NCBI GenBank assembly: GCA_006176705.1
Contig: QRFJ01005020.1
Span: 1-64,000, forward strand
Direction of reading: 5' to 3'
Source: Cocos nucifera
Lineage: Eukaryota; Streptophyta; Magnoliopsida; Arecales; Arecaceae
Length of the DNA stretch: 64,000 nucleotides
Shown: positions 47,936 through 58,656 of the stretch, in pieces
How the letters are laid out: every line of letters begins with the position of its first letter
Position numbering within the stretch: the first letter of the stretch is position 1
Translations under genes and position numbers: made by a program
The notes under the pieces: model-generated
What the model was told of the DNA's origin: nothing
Database searches by the model: none
What the model saw: only the letters and a program-made list of their open reading frames with translations

Positions 47936-50900
47936 ATGTCTGCGTCCAACCCACTTGGCACGTATCCTAGGACACACATAGACTGACTGGACCCAATTAT
48001 AAAGATTGGCTCAGGAACTACAAAATTATTTTGGGTTCAGAGAAGTTAACACATGTTTTGGACCAGGACCCTCCCACCTTACCAGCTCGTCCATCCACTG
48101 AACAGAGAGCGTCTCTGGAAAAATGGATTGACGAAGATAATAAGGCCAGATACTTACATGTTGGGCTCGATGTCTGATGAGCTCCAGCGCCAACATGAAG
48201 ATATCGGGACTGCTCGCCAAATGTTGGCTCACCTGCAGGAGATGTTTGGTGAACAGAGTCGCGCAGCCAAATATCAAGTCACGAAAATGACTTTTTTAAG
48301 GCTAAGATGCGTGATGGGCAGTCAGTCCAAGATCACTGTCTGACAATGATCAAGGACATGGAAGAGCTTGAGAAGCTCGGTGTGAAGTTGGACTTGGACT
48401 TGCAGAACGATATTATTCTGCAATCCTTGACTGATGCATATGGGCAATTCATCATGAATTACCACATGCATAAACTTCAAAATTCCTTGGCCGAGTTGAA
48501 TGAATATGCTGGTTACCGCTGAGCTTTCTATGAAAGGTTCTAAAGGCTCAGTTCTTGCTATGGAACGGACTTCTTCCAAAAGAAAGTCTTATGGAAAGAA
48601 AAAGAAGTCTGTGAAAAAGCAAAAGGTGGAAGGATCAAAGAAGAAGAAGGCAGAACCGAAGAAGAAGGTCGATGGCAAAGGAAAGTGTTTCCATTGCAAC
48701 AGCGACGGCCATTGGAAGCGGAACTGCCCTACTTACCTGGCCACCCTGAAGAACAAGAAGGAAGGTCCTTCTGGAGGTATGCTCGTTATTGAGTCTAACC
48801 TTACGGTTTCTTCTGCATCCAGTTGGGTGCTTGACTCTGGTTCTAGTGCTCATCTGTGCACTTCTATGCAGGGTCTTGAGGATAGCAGGAGGCTGAGGGA
48901 TGGAGACATGATCCTACGCATCGGTAATGGAGCAAGAGTTGCTGCAGTAGCCGTGGGAAACATACCCTCTTCGATTACCATCTGGTTTAGACTTAGTTTT
49001 AAAAGACTGTTATTATGTGCCTGCAGCTAGCAGGAATTTGATTTCTGTTTCATGCTTAGCACAAGAAGGTTATGTGATCACCTTCTTTAAGGACCATTGT
49101 AACATTCTTTATGAAAGAAATAAAATTGCAAATGGTTTCCTTATTAATGGTCTTTATCAGTTACATATTGATGTACCTGTTTTAACTATCGAGCAAAACG
49201 TGAATGCCAAACGACCTAGGGATAGTCCAAACGACAGATATCTATGGCACCTGAGATTAGGTCATATAGCAGAAGATAGGATCAACAAATTGGAGAAAAA
49301 TGGGCTATTGAGTCCATTGACTTTTGAGTCATATCCAACTTGTGAATCTTGTCTTCAAGGCAAAATGACTAAACTCCCTTTTGTTGGACATGGGGAGAGG
49401 GCCACAGATCTCCTTGCCCTAGTACATACTGATGTGTGCGGCCCATTTGATGTGCCGGCTAGAGGCAATTTTGTCTACTTCATTACCTTTACCGATGATC
49501 TGTCTAGGTATGGGTATGTGTATCTTATGAGACATAAGTCTGAAGCCTTTTGAAAAGTTCAAAGAATTCAGACATGAAGTAGAAAAAAAACTGGAAAAAC
49601 CCATTAAGGTTCTTCGATCAGATCGAGGAGGTGAATACCTTAGCCGGGAATTCCTAGACTATCTTAAGGAAAATGGCATAGTCTCTCAATGGACTCCACC
49701 AGGAACACCTCAACTCAACGGGGTTTCAGAATGGAGAAATCGGACTCTATTGGATATGGTTCGATCCATGATGAGCTTCACAGACCTCCCTGATTTTCTT
49801 TGGGGACATTCATTATTAACTTCAATCTTATCTACTGAATAGGGTTCCCTCTAAAACCGTTCCTACCACACCGTATGAGATATGGCACGGTAAGAAACCA
49901 AGTCTGAGTCATCTCAGAATTTGGGGTTGTCCGGCTCATGTCAAAAGACAACAAGCGGACAAGTTAGAGTTTAGGTCCTTTAGAGCTCGATTCATAGGAT
50001 ATCCTAAAGAGTCATTAGGATACTATTTCTACATTCCAGAAGACCACAATGTGATTGTGAGTCGACATGCCATCTTTCTTGAAAAATAGTTTATTCAAGA
50101 TAGTGGCATTGGAAAGCAGATTAAGCTTGATGAGAAAGTCTCACAAGCAGAACGAGCTAAGGACCAAGTTGGAACCAAATCAGGTTGAGCCAATAAGAAC
50201 ACTACCTCCTCCACCTCGTAGATCGGAAAGAGTTTCCCGTCCCCCTGAAAGATACTTAGGTATTATTTCAGAGGAAGTAGAGGAAATGTTCCTCATAGGT
50301 AATGGTGCTCATGGTGATGATGATCCCAAAACCTACAACGAGGCGATATCAGATATCGACTCCGAGAAATGGCTAGAGGCAATGAAGTCAGAAATTGACT
50401 CGATGCACTCAAACCAAGTCTGGACCTTGGTAGATCCACCAGAAGGTATAGTACCTATTGGGTGTAAATGGATCTTCAAGAGAAAGATTGGTGCAGATGG
50501 GAATGTGGAGACATTCAAGGCTAGACTGGTGGCAAAAGGTTATAGTCAACGCGAAGGCATTGACTATCAGGATACCTTTTCCCCAGGTAGCTATGCTAAA
50601 ATCCATCCGCACATTGCTTGCTGTTGCAGCCTATTTCGATTATGAAATATGGCAAATGGACGTGAAAACGGCATTCCTAAATGGATATCTTGAGGAAGAT
50701 ATCTATATGGAACAGCCGCTAGGTTTCACATCATCAGTGATACTGATCACAAGGTTTGCAAGCTGCAAAGGTCCATATATGGACTTAAGCAAGCATCTCG
50801 GAGCTGGAACACTCGTTTCAATGATGTGATCAAAAAGTTTGGTTTCATCAAAAATGAAGAGGAACCATGTGTTTTCAAAAGGGTCAGTGGGAGCGCTGTT

Positions 50901-51696
50901 GTCTTCCTCGTATTGTACGTGGATGACATCCTCCTTATTGGGAATGATATTCCCATGTTGACATCAGTCAAGATGTGGTTGTCCAAGGAATTCTCCATGA
51001 AAGACCTAGGTGAAGCATCCTTTATTCTAGGAATTAAGGTCTATAGGGATAGACCGAATAGGATGCTAGGACTTTCACAGAAGATGTACATAGAGGAAGT
51101 ACTAAAGAGGTTTAGTATGGAAAACTCTAAGAGGGGATTAATACCCTTCAGACATGGTATTCATCTTTCCAAGAAGATGTGCCCCAGCACACCTGAGGAA
51201 ATAGAACGCATGAGCAAGATCCCTTATGCTTCTGCAATAGGGAGCCTCATGTATGCCATGCTATGTACACGACCTGATATAGCCCATGCTGTGAGTGTCA
51301 CAAGCAGATATCAGTCAAATCCAGGTGAAGAACACTGGACTTCTGTGAAATGTATCCTTAAGTACTTGAGAAGAACTAAGGATATGATGTTGGTCTTTGG
51401 TAATGGAGAACTCCAAGTCCAGGGATACACAGACTCGGACTTTCATGTCCGATATAGATGATCGAAAGTCGACATCTGGAGTCTGTTTGTGTGCAATGGT
51501 GGTGCTGCTGGAAGAGTTCCAAGCAAATGGTGATACCATCCTCATCCGCGATTACCTTGAGAAAGGTTACGTTGAGGTCAAGAGAGTCAACTCCACAGAT
51601 AATGTGGCAGACCCACTTACAAAGCCGTTGGGCCAGCAGAAGATCGAAGCCCACCTTGAGAAGATGGGACTTAGACTTGTAGCCAATTGGCTTTAG
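47936..51696 (+). pseudogene. gag-pol: gag-pol pseudogene of copia B
   Basis: Start at ATG 47936 (MSASNP). Gag is broken by indels around 47960-48170 and 48290 and near 48500; the zinc knuckle CFHCNSDGHWKRNC is at 48686-48727 and runs in frame into protease (DSG about 48833-48841). A private frameshift follows near 48960. The integrase HHCC motif lies near 49244-49350, then an extra T at 49548-49551 shifts the frame; RSDRGGEY follows near 49618. TAG at 50087-50089 interrupts the integrase-RT linker. RT has an extra G at 50586-50587 and YVDD at 50916-50927. RNase H keeps its start (GYTDSDF) and its tail (NVADPLTKPLGQQKIEAHL) but lacks the catalytic middle. Stop TAG 51694-51696. Without RNase H core it should be unable to complete reverse transcription alone. 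Confidence 0.92.
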
Positions 51697-51710
51697 GACA
51701 AGTGGGAGAT
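51697..51710 (+). promoter_or_regulatory. Polypurine tract of copia B
   Basis: GACAAGTGGGAGAT immediately before the 3' LTR start TGTTAGATATATG. Confidence 0.78.
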
Positions 51711-53995
51711 TGTTAGATATATGTGCCCTAGAAGCCAGAATTGGCTGACACTTGTAATACACTTCTAGGGGCAAAATTATAATTTTGACTATAATCAATA
51801 AAATGGGTTATTTTCTATCACATATGTGTATTTAGTGTCTGTGATACATCCTTTGAGTTAATGGTAATGATAATTCATATTTTCAAGAGTTGAAAATTTA
51901 AGACATGAATAATCATTATTAACTCATAAAATGCTCCCGACCATAGGATCATCACGAGGATGGTGATTGATCCGGAAGGTTGGTGTACAATCGCTTCTCT
52001 TTAGTAGATGAGTCTTGAGTCTACGGTGTGGAGACACCGGAGCGAGAGTACAGGTACTCGTTAGAGAACGAGGGCACTGAGCGTGACCACCTCGAGTAGT
52101 CATTAGGGAAGTCTACCTTCTCGTCAATGACTGACTCGATGCTGCAGTAGTGTGTCTGGTTCTTTGACCTGAGATGCATCGGCAGTTCACCTTGAGGGTG
52201 TTATAGTTTGACTACACCATTACTCGGTCTCCTAGCCATATGGAACCCTGAGGTGTATGTTGGCTATAGCATGTTCATTGTAGGAACTGGATTGCATCAA
52301 GATGGAATCTATCTACCTCGGTGGTAGAGGAGCAGCCCTATGATGATCATGAGAATCAAGTCCAGAAGCCCATGGCCATGGCAGAGTGAAATAATAGAAA
52401 GAGTTTCTATTTAGATTTTCACATTGGACTCGAATCGAATGATTACATCATATGACAGAGACTAGGGTTTGACGAGTTCACCTTAACCCTAATCTGATCG
52501 GGGCTCAAGATAGAAGAACTTAATCACACAGGTAGCTGCACCAAGAGGTTCGCATTCAGCTCTGATGGGTTGCCACCATATACTGCTAGGTGTCACTGGT
52601 GGATTTTGGGAGCAATTAGAATGATTTAGATGATCGATCATTCTAGCTGTTCGAATCAGAAGAGTTCTGATCCATCGAAAGGAGTTTCGATGATGTCGAT
52701 GATAGAGATCATGACATATCCCATTACCATACAGAACTGAACCTAACTGGGTCACACAAACAAGGGTTTGAATCTGGTGATCATCAATTGAACTGATCTA
52801 GTTCAATTGATCTGAATGAGATTCAATTAGGTTCAAGGAAATCGTGCTAGCACTCGATTGAACCTAACGTTCTTCTTTTACTATCATAAATAAGTTGTCC
52901 TGACTGAGCCAAAGGAGTTTGTGCTCAATCAGAGGCCTTCATATGGTCTGACTGGAGGTTGTCCAAGTCAGAAAAGGTTGTCTTATTTGTAAGACATTAC
53001 CTGCCATTTTTGGTCACCTGCCATTTCTTGTTCTTTGACTTTGGTCAAAAGTCTACCTTTGACTGGTCAAACGTTGACCATTGACCCTTTGACTTTTGAC
53101 CACATGTCATGCACCTATTGGAGAGCTGGTGGGGGCCTGTCCCCCTGCCAGAACCTGGCAAGGAGAAGGGCGCACGCCACCCTAGGGTGGCGTGAGCCCA
53201 AGTTGGAGGCGCCTAGGAGTCCTTGTTGGACAAGGACTCCATCTCCCTTTTTGGATTCCAATTAGAGTTCTACTAAGAACCAACTTTGACTGGTCTTAGG
53301 CGCCCTCTAAGGAGGAATCCAGGGGACTCTATTCCAACCAATCAGATTTAGATCTGATTTCACAAAGGGTTGTGATTGGTTGGAGGAAGAGGAGTTGGAT
53401 CACAAGAGGTCTATAAATAAGACCCTGCGCCCAACCCTAATTCAAGTAAATGAATGAATTATTAGACCACGCCCCAAGGCTGCCTCTCCCCTCCTTCTCC
53501 ATGCCATAAGTCTCTTCTCCCCTTGCTCTCCACGTCCAAAAGGTGTTTTGGACTTGGTTGGTGCGATTCAGATCAAGAAAGGCGATCAAAAGCAAGAAGG
53601 CTGCGCTGCTGCAAAAGGACGACTGCTGATCTTCAAAAGAGTTTTGAAGATCCTCCAGATCAGATCCAGATCTGATTTTTGGAGGTGTGATAGAGAAGAA
53701 GAGGATCTCCAGATCCAACCTGAGTGGATACCGGTAGAGGCCAGGCGCTTGCGTGGCTAAGATCCAGAACCTTCCGCTGCAATCAGGATCATCTAACAGG
53801 GTAATAGGATTACCCAAATCAGGTAAATTAAATTTGATTTGATTTATTTTGTTTTATTTTATTTATTAAAATAATAAGAATCAGATCTGAAATATATCAA
53901 GATCTGATTGAGATCAAGAGAAAATTTTTGAAATATATCTCTTGATCTAATCAGATCTGAACGAACCTGGACCGGGAAATCAGGATTTCCCTTCA
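51711..53995 (+). repeat. 3' LTR of copia B
   Basis: 2285 bp, tips TGTTAGATATATG and TTTCCCTTCA; nearly identical to the 5' LTR apart from scattered single-base indels and a few substitutions, indicating a recent insertion. Frames at 52489-52755 (minus) and 53437-53817 are shadows. Confidence 0.93.
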
Positions 53996-54606
53996 TCGCC
54001 TTCTTTTTGGGCTCCATGGTGACGATATAGCACTGAACTTAGAGTCCTAACTCTAGGGTTTTGCACTCACCAGAAACCTTGATGCCCAAAAACTCTCACA
54101 TGCCCACTCCCTTTTGAATTTTCTCATGAAACAATTTTTCACAGGTAGAGAGACTCTCCCTCTACCATACACCTATTCCTTGTAACTTTAAATTGGGTGA
54201 AAAAATAAATAAAAAATTTAAGAAAGAGTGGCATGAGGGAGGAAAAGTGGTGCAAGAATAAAAAACCACTTTGACTTTTCTCACACTTGAATTTTCTCGC
54301 ACCCACAAGCTAGCGCCCCAAACTAGAAGGACTCCTCTCTCATGAAGACATTCTCTTCTTCCATGCATGCACACCAAAATCACATTTTATTGTATGGCAA
54401 AACAAAGGGAACATGTGTGCAATGGATAAGGAAGATCGATTGAATTTGTTTCAACCTACAACTTGAATTCAAAATTCAAGTGAAACTTATCCATATCCAG
54501 TGCACAAACCAGGAAGTTTGATGGATAGAAGGACTCTCCTTCTGCATGCCCACACCCAAAAAACTCAAAGAAAATACGACAAAAGAGAGGAGTGGAGAAG
54601 GGAAGA

Positions 54607-54682
54607 GATTAGGTTTGAAAGTTAGAGAAGTTCCAATCACTTGCGATTAGGTTTGAAAGTTAGAGAAGTTCCAATCACTTGC
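54607..54682. repeat. 38-bp perfect tandem duplication
   Basis: GATTAGGTTTGAAAGTTAGA and the following bases through CAATCACTTGC occur twice in a row without difference. It is a recent slippage event in the C LTR. Confidence 0.92.
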
Positions 54683-55189
54683 TTGAATTTGAAATTCAAG
54701 CAAATGCTTCATCCAATCTCAATGCGAAAGATAAAGTTAAGGGGTGCTAGAAACTTTCTTTCTACATGGGAAAACTCATGGAAAAAATAGAATGTGCATG
54801 AAAGAAAAAAATGGCCAAAAGGTCAAAATGTTTGGCGTAGGGAGATTTGAAATTCAAATTTCATTTGACTTTTCCAAATTGGTTTCAACCAAACCAATTT
54901 ATCTAGACCCAATTAGACCACATTAATCTCAACCAAATTAGACTTAACCCAATCCAATAAATTTTTAATTAAATTAGAAATTAATTAGGTCTAGCCCCTG
55001 ATCAAATCAGGGTCGAATCTTCCATAGCGATTAGGTCATCTCATGACCTGATTGGGTCAAACCCAATCAAATCAATTTCAATTGGACTTGATCTAATCCT
55101 CATCATTCAATCAAATTAAGCTAATCAGCAATTGAATTTCTAATTAATCCTCTATAAATATTAGAGTTTCAATCGCATGGATTGCCGAG

Positions 55190-55450
55190 CAATAGAGTTC
55201 CATCAACATGAAACTCCTAAAGAGTCCCTATCCAGTGGGACTCTTGAACCCAGTGTTCCAAACAAATGAAACTCACGATCTTAGAGTCCCAAACTAGTGG
55301 AACTCTTGATTAGAGAATCTCAAATAAGTAGGACTCTAAGTCGCAGTTCAGTGAGACCCATAAAGGTAGAGTCCAAGTCTAGTGGGACTCCTGGTCATAT
55401 AGTACCAGTCTAGTGGAACTCTTGATCAAAGAATCCTAGGTCATCAGGAC
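55190..55450. repeat. Degenerate GAGTCC/GGACTC repeat cluster in C LTR
   Basis: At least six loose units of about 35-45 bp of the form AGAGTCC-AGTCTAGTGGGACTCTTGATCA. Each unit pairs a GAGTCC with a nearby GGACTC, so short hairpins are possible. No equivalent cluster is obvious in the D or E LTRs. Confidence 0.65.
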
Positions 55451-55736
55451 TCTTGATCAGCCACCTTATGTGTGTGACTCCATAGGTTTGAATCCTAAGT
55501 TGGTAGTATAAGAATTGATTTTTTGTACCAATCGATATGACCATCTAGTAATGGTACCCAATGTCTAGATAGGTCAAAAAATTGCAATGCAATAATGACG
55601 AACCTGTGTCATATGGTTACCATATAATTCATCCCCTTGACCTTAATGCTCAAAAAATGATCTAGAATTTACTGCCAACCCTAAAATTCATCCACAGTAT
55701 ATCTCAAAATTTAGTATCCATCACATGGACCATCCC

Positions 55737-55741
55737 GATCG
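55737..55741. other. Target site duplication of solo LTR S (left)
   Basis: GATCG, against GACCG at 58030-58034, four of five bases matching. Confidence 0.7.
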
Positions 55742-58029
55742 TGTTAGATATGTGCACCCTAGAAGCCAGAATTAGCTGACACTTGTAACACACTTCTAGG
55801 GGCAAAATTATAATTTTGATTATAAATAATAAAATAAATTATTTTTTATTACATATGTATATTTAGTGTCTGTGATACATCCCTTGAGTTAATGGTAATG
55901 ATAATTCTTATTTTCAAGAGTTAAAAATTTAAGACATGAATTTTCATTTATTAACTCATAAAAGGCACCTGACCATAGGATCGTCATGAGGATGGTGATT
56001 GATTCGGAAGGTTAGTGTACAATCGCTTCTTCATAGTAGATGAGTCTTGAGTCTACGATGTAGAGACACTAGAGTGAGAGTACAAGTACTCGTTAGAGAA
56101 TGAGGGCATTGAGCATGACCACCTTAAGTAGTCATAAGGAAGTCTACCTTCCCGTCGATGACTGACTCGAAGCTACAGTGGTGTGTCTGGTTCTTTGACC
56201 TGAGGTGCATCGACAGTTCACCTTGAGGGTATTATAGTTTGACTACACCATAACTCGGTCTCCTAGCCATTTGGAATCCTGAGGTGTATGTTGGCTATAG
56301 CATGTTCATTGTAGGAATTGGATTGCACCAAGATGGAATCTATCTACCTCAGTGGATGAGGAGCAGTCCTATGATGATCATGAGAATCAAGTCCATAAGC
56401 CCATGGCCATGGCAGAGAGTGAAATAATAGAAAGAGTTTCTATTAAGATTTTTACATCGGACTTGAATCGAATGATTAAATCATATGATAGAAATTAGGG
56501 TTTGACGAGTTCACCTTAACCCTAATCTGATCAGGGCTCAAGATAGAAGAACTTAATCACACAAGTAGCTGCACCAAGAGGTTCATTTTTAGTTTTGATG
56601 GATTGCCACCATATACTTCTTGGTGTCATTAATGGATTTTAGGAGCAATTAGAATGATTTAGATGATTGATCATTCTAATTGTTTGAATCAGAAGAGTTC
56701 TGATCCAACAAAAGGAGTTTCAATGATGTCGATGATGGAGATCACGACATATCCCATTACCATACAGAACTGAACCTAACTGGATCACACAAATAAGGGT
56801 TTGAATTTGGATATCATCAATTAGACTAACCTAGTTCAATTGATTTGAATTAGATTCAATTAGGTTCAAGAAAATCATGCTAGCACATGATTGAGCCTAA
56901 CATTCTCCTTTTTCTATCATTAAAAGTTATCTCGATTGAGCCAAATCTATTTGTGCTCACTCAGGTACCTTTATCTAATTTGACTGGAGCTTCTCTAGGT
57001 CAGAAAAGGGTTGTCCAATTTATGAGATAAATTTAAGACAACACCTACCATTTTTCATCACCTGCTAATTTTGGTCCTTTGACTTTGGTCAAACGTTGAC
57101 CTTTGACCCTTGGACATCTGCCCATGTGTCATGCACCTATAGAAGAGACTTATTGACCAAGTCCACCTACCATTTGGTAGGTAGATGGAGGGCACATGCC
57201 TAGGATGGCGTGCGCCCCATGTGGATAAACACTGGAGTCCCATACGGATGGGACTCGAGGTTGCTTCTTGGATTCAAACTAGGTGACCCTTACCTATAGA
57301 CTTTGACCAGTCTAAGGCACCATCTAAGGATAAATCTATGGAGCTCTCATCTGATTGGATCAGGTGATGTTATCCCACCAATCAGATTTAGATCTGATTG
57401 CATAAAGCAATGCAATTGGCCGAGATGATGCAGCACTGCATGGCACAGTAGGGTCTATAAATAAATCCTATCTACGCCCAACCTAAAAGAGAGTTCCTCT
57501 TAGCCCACACCCCAAGGCTGCCCCTCTCCCTCCTCCATGCCATCTTCTAACCCTCTCTCTCCTCTCCACGCCCAAGGAATTTGGGCTTCAGTTTGGTGTG
57601 ATCCAGGCAAAAAAAGGCTGACGAGAAAGGAAGAAGGCAGCACTGCTGTAGAGATGACTGCTGATCTTCGAATGGAGTTTCGAAGATCCTCCAAATCAGA
57701 TCCAAATCTAATTTTTGGAAAAAAGAAATAGAAGGAGAAGATCTCCAAATCTAGTCCTAGTGGATACTGGTAGAGGCTAGGTGCTTACGTGGCTAGATCC
57801 AGAACCTCAGGCAATCAGCAAAATCATCAATGAGTAATCGAATTACTCAATATCAAGGTAACATTGATTTAAATTTAATTTAATTTATTTTTTTATTTAT
57901 TAGATCATAAAATTAGATATGAAAAATGTTAAATCTAATTTGGATCTAAGAGAAAATTTTTGAAATATGCCTCTCGATCCAATCAGATTTGAACGAACCT
58001 GATCCAGGAAAATCTGATGTTCCCCTTCA
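55742..58029 (+). repeat. Solo LTR S (divergent member of the A/B LTR family)
   Basis: 2288 bp with intact tips TGTTAGATATGTG and TGTTCCCCTTCA, no internal sequence on either side, and a 4/5 target duplication. This is the product expected from recombination between the two LTRs of a former element. TATA box at 57456-57463. It is more diverged from A/B than they are from each other. The frames 57058-57748 are not genes. Confidence 0.88.
57456..57463 (+). promoter_or_regulatory. TATA box in solo LTR S
   Basis: TATAAATA within GGGTCTATAAATAAATCC, at the position conserved in A and B. It could start transcription rightwards into the C LTR. Confidence 0.5.
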
Positions 58030-58656
58030 GACCGAGGGTTTGCTAAATTGAAATACAATGATGCACTTGTTGCAACACTTGGAGGGATCAATCCCATCTT
58101 AACTCATGCACCGACTATACAAGTACTTGACTATACCCAGTAGCCTTCCATCATTAAATTAAAAATTTAGGTAGTCCGGTACCTAAGTGCAGTGAGTTGC
58201 TTGCAAGTCACCTTGGTGATCTCAGGTCTAAGGGATACTTATATCCATATCCTTCGCAAGTAGCTCTTGACAGTAGAGAGTGCTACAATTGGATCACATT
58301 CAGTGAAATATACCCATACACTTCACCTTCATGCCATAACAGTATCTCCATACTTCTTGGTTAAAAGGACAATCAACATTTATGGCACACAACGACCTAC
58401 ACTCGATACGTTGTCGATCAGGATAACAATGAATCATTTGATCGTGAACTGATTTTAAGGACTAAATAATAAATCCTCCTTTGTCGAATTTAAATAGTCC
58501 TAAGGACTTCATCACATGAGAGTTCATTACAGAAAGATGCACAAGAGTGATGAAATACCAAAATAATAATTTTATTTATTAATAATTCAAGTATAATTAT
58601 ATTTAGGACAACCATTTACAACCTAGATGATTGGTTTTATGATACATTTCTCAACA
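58030..58656 (-). repeat. Copia C left LTR, piece 3
   Basis: It resumes after S at GACCGAGGGTTTGCTAAATTG, a block also found in the D, E and 4049-5621 LTRs, and ends with the tip TTTCTCAACA next to the polypurine tract ACTCCCACTT (reversed). Confidence 0.82.

Larger units (their letters stand above)
43774..53995 (+). mobile_element. Copia B: full-length Ty1/copia element, sister of A
   Basis: 10.2 kb with LTRs of 2282 and 2285 bp that are nearly identical to each other, tRNA-Met primer binding site, 1.87-kb leader, gag-pol and PPT. It is near-identical to A but in the opposite orientation and in an unrelated flank (the LTR of C). It has fewer private frameshifts in gag than A but shares the major lesions. 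It is the youngest well-preserved insertion in the window together with A. Confidence 0.93.
53996..55741 (-). repeat. Copia C left LTR, piece 2
   Basis: AT-rich LTR body resuming after copia B. It shares the GTGTGACTCCATAGGTTTGA and CATCTAGTAATGGTACCC blocks with the D and E LTRs. It contains a 38-bp tandem duplication (54607-54682) and a cluster of GAGTCC dyads (55190-55450). The frames at 54162-54383 and 54744-54926 have no support. Confidence 0.78.

Noticed and set aside
54162..54926. Two frames of 73 and 60 codons in the C LTR.
   Set aside because: No domain, no conservation in the related D and E LTRs, and located in non-coding LTR sequence.
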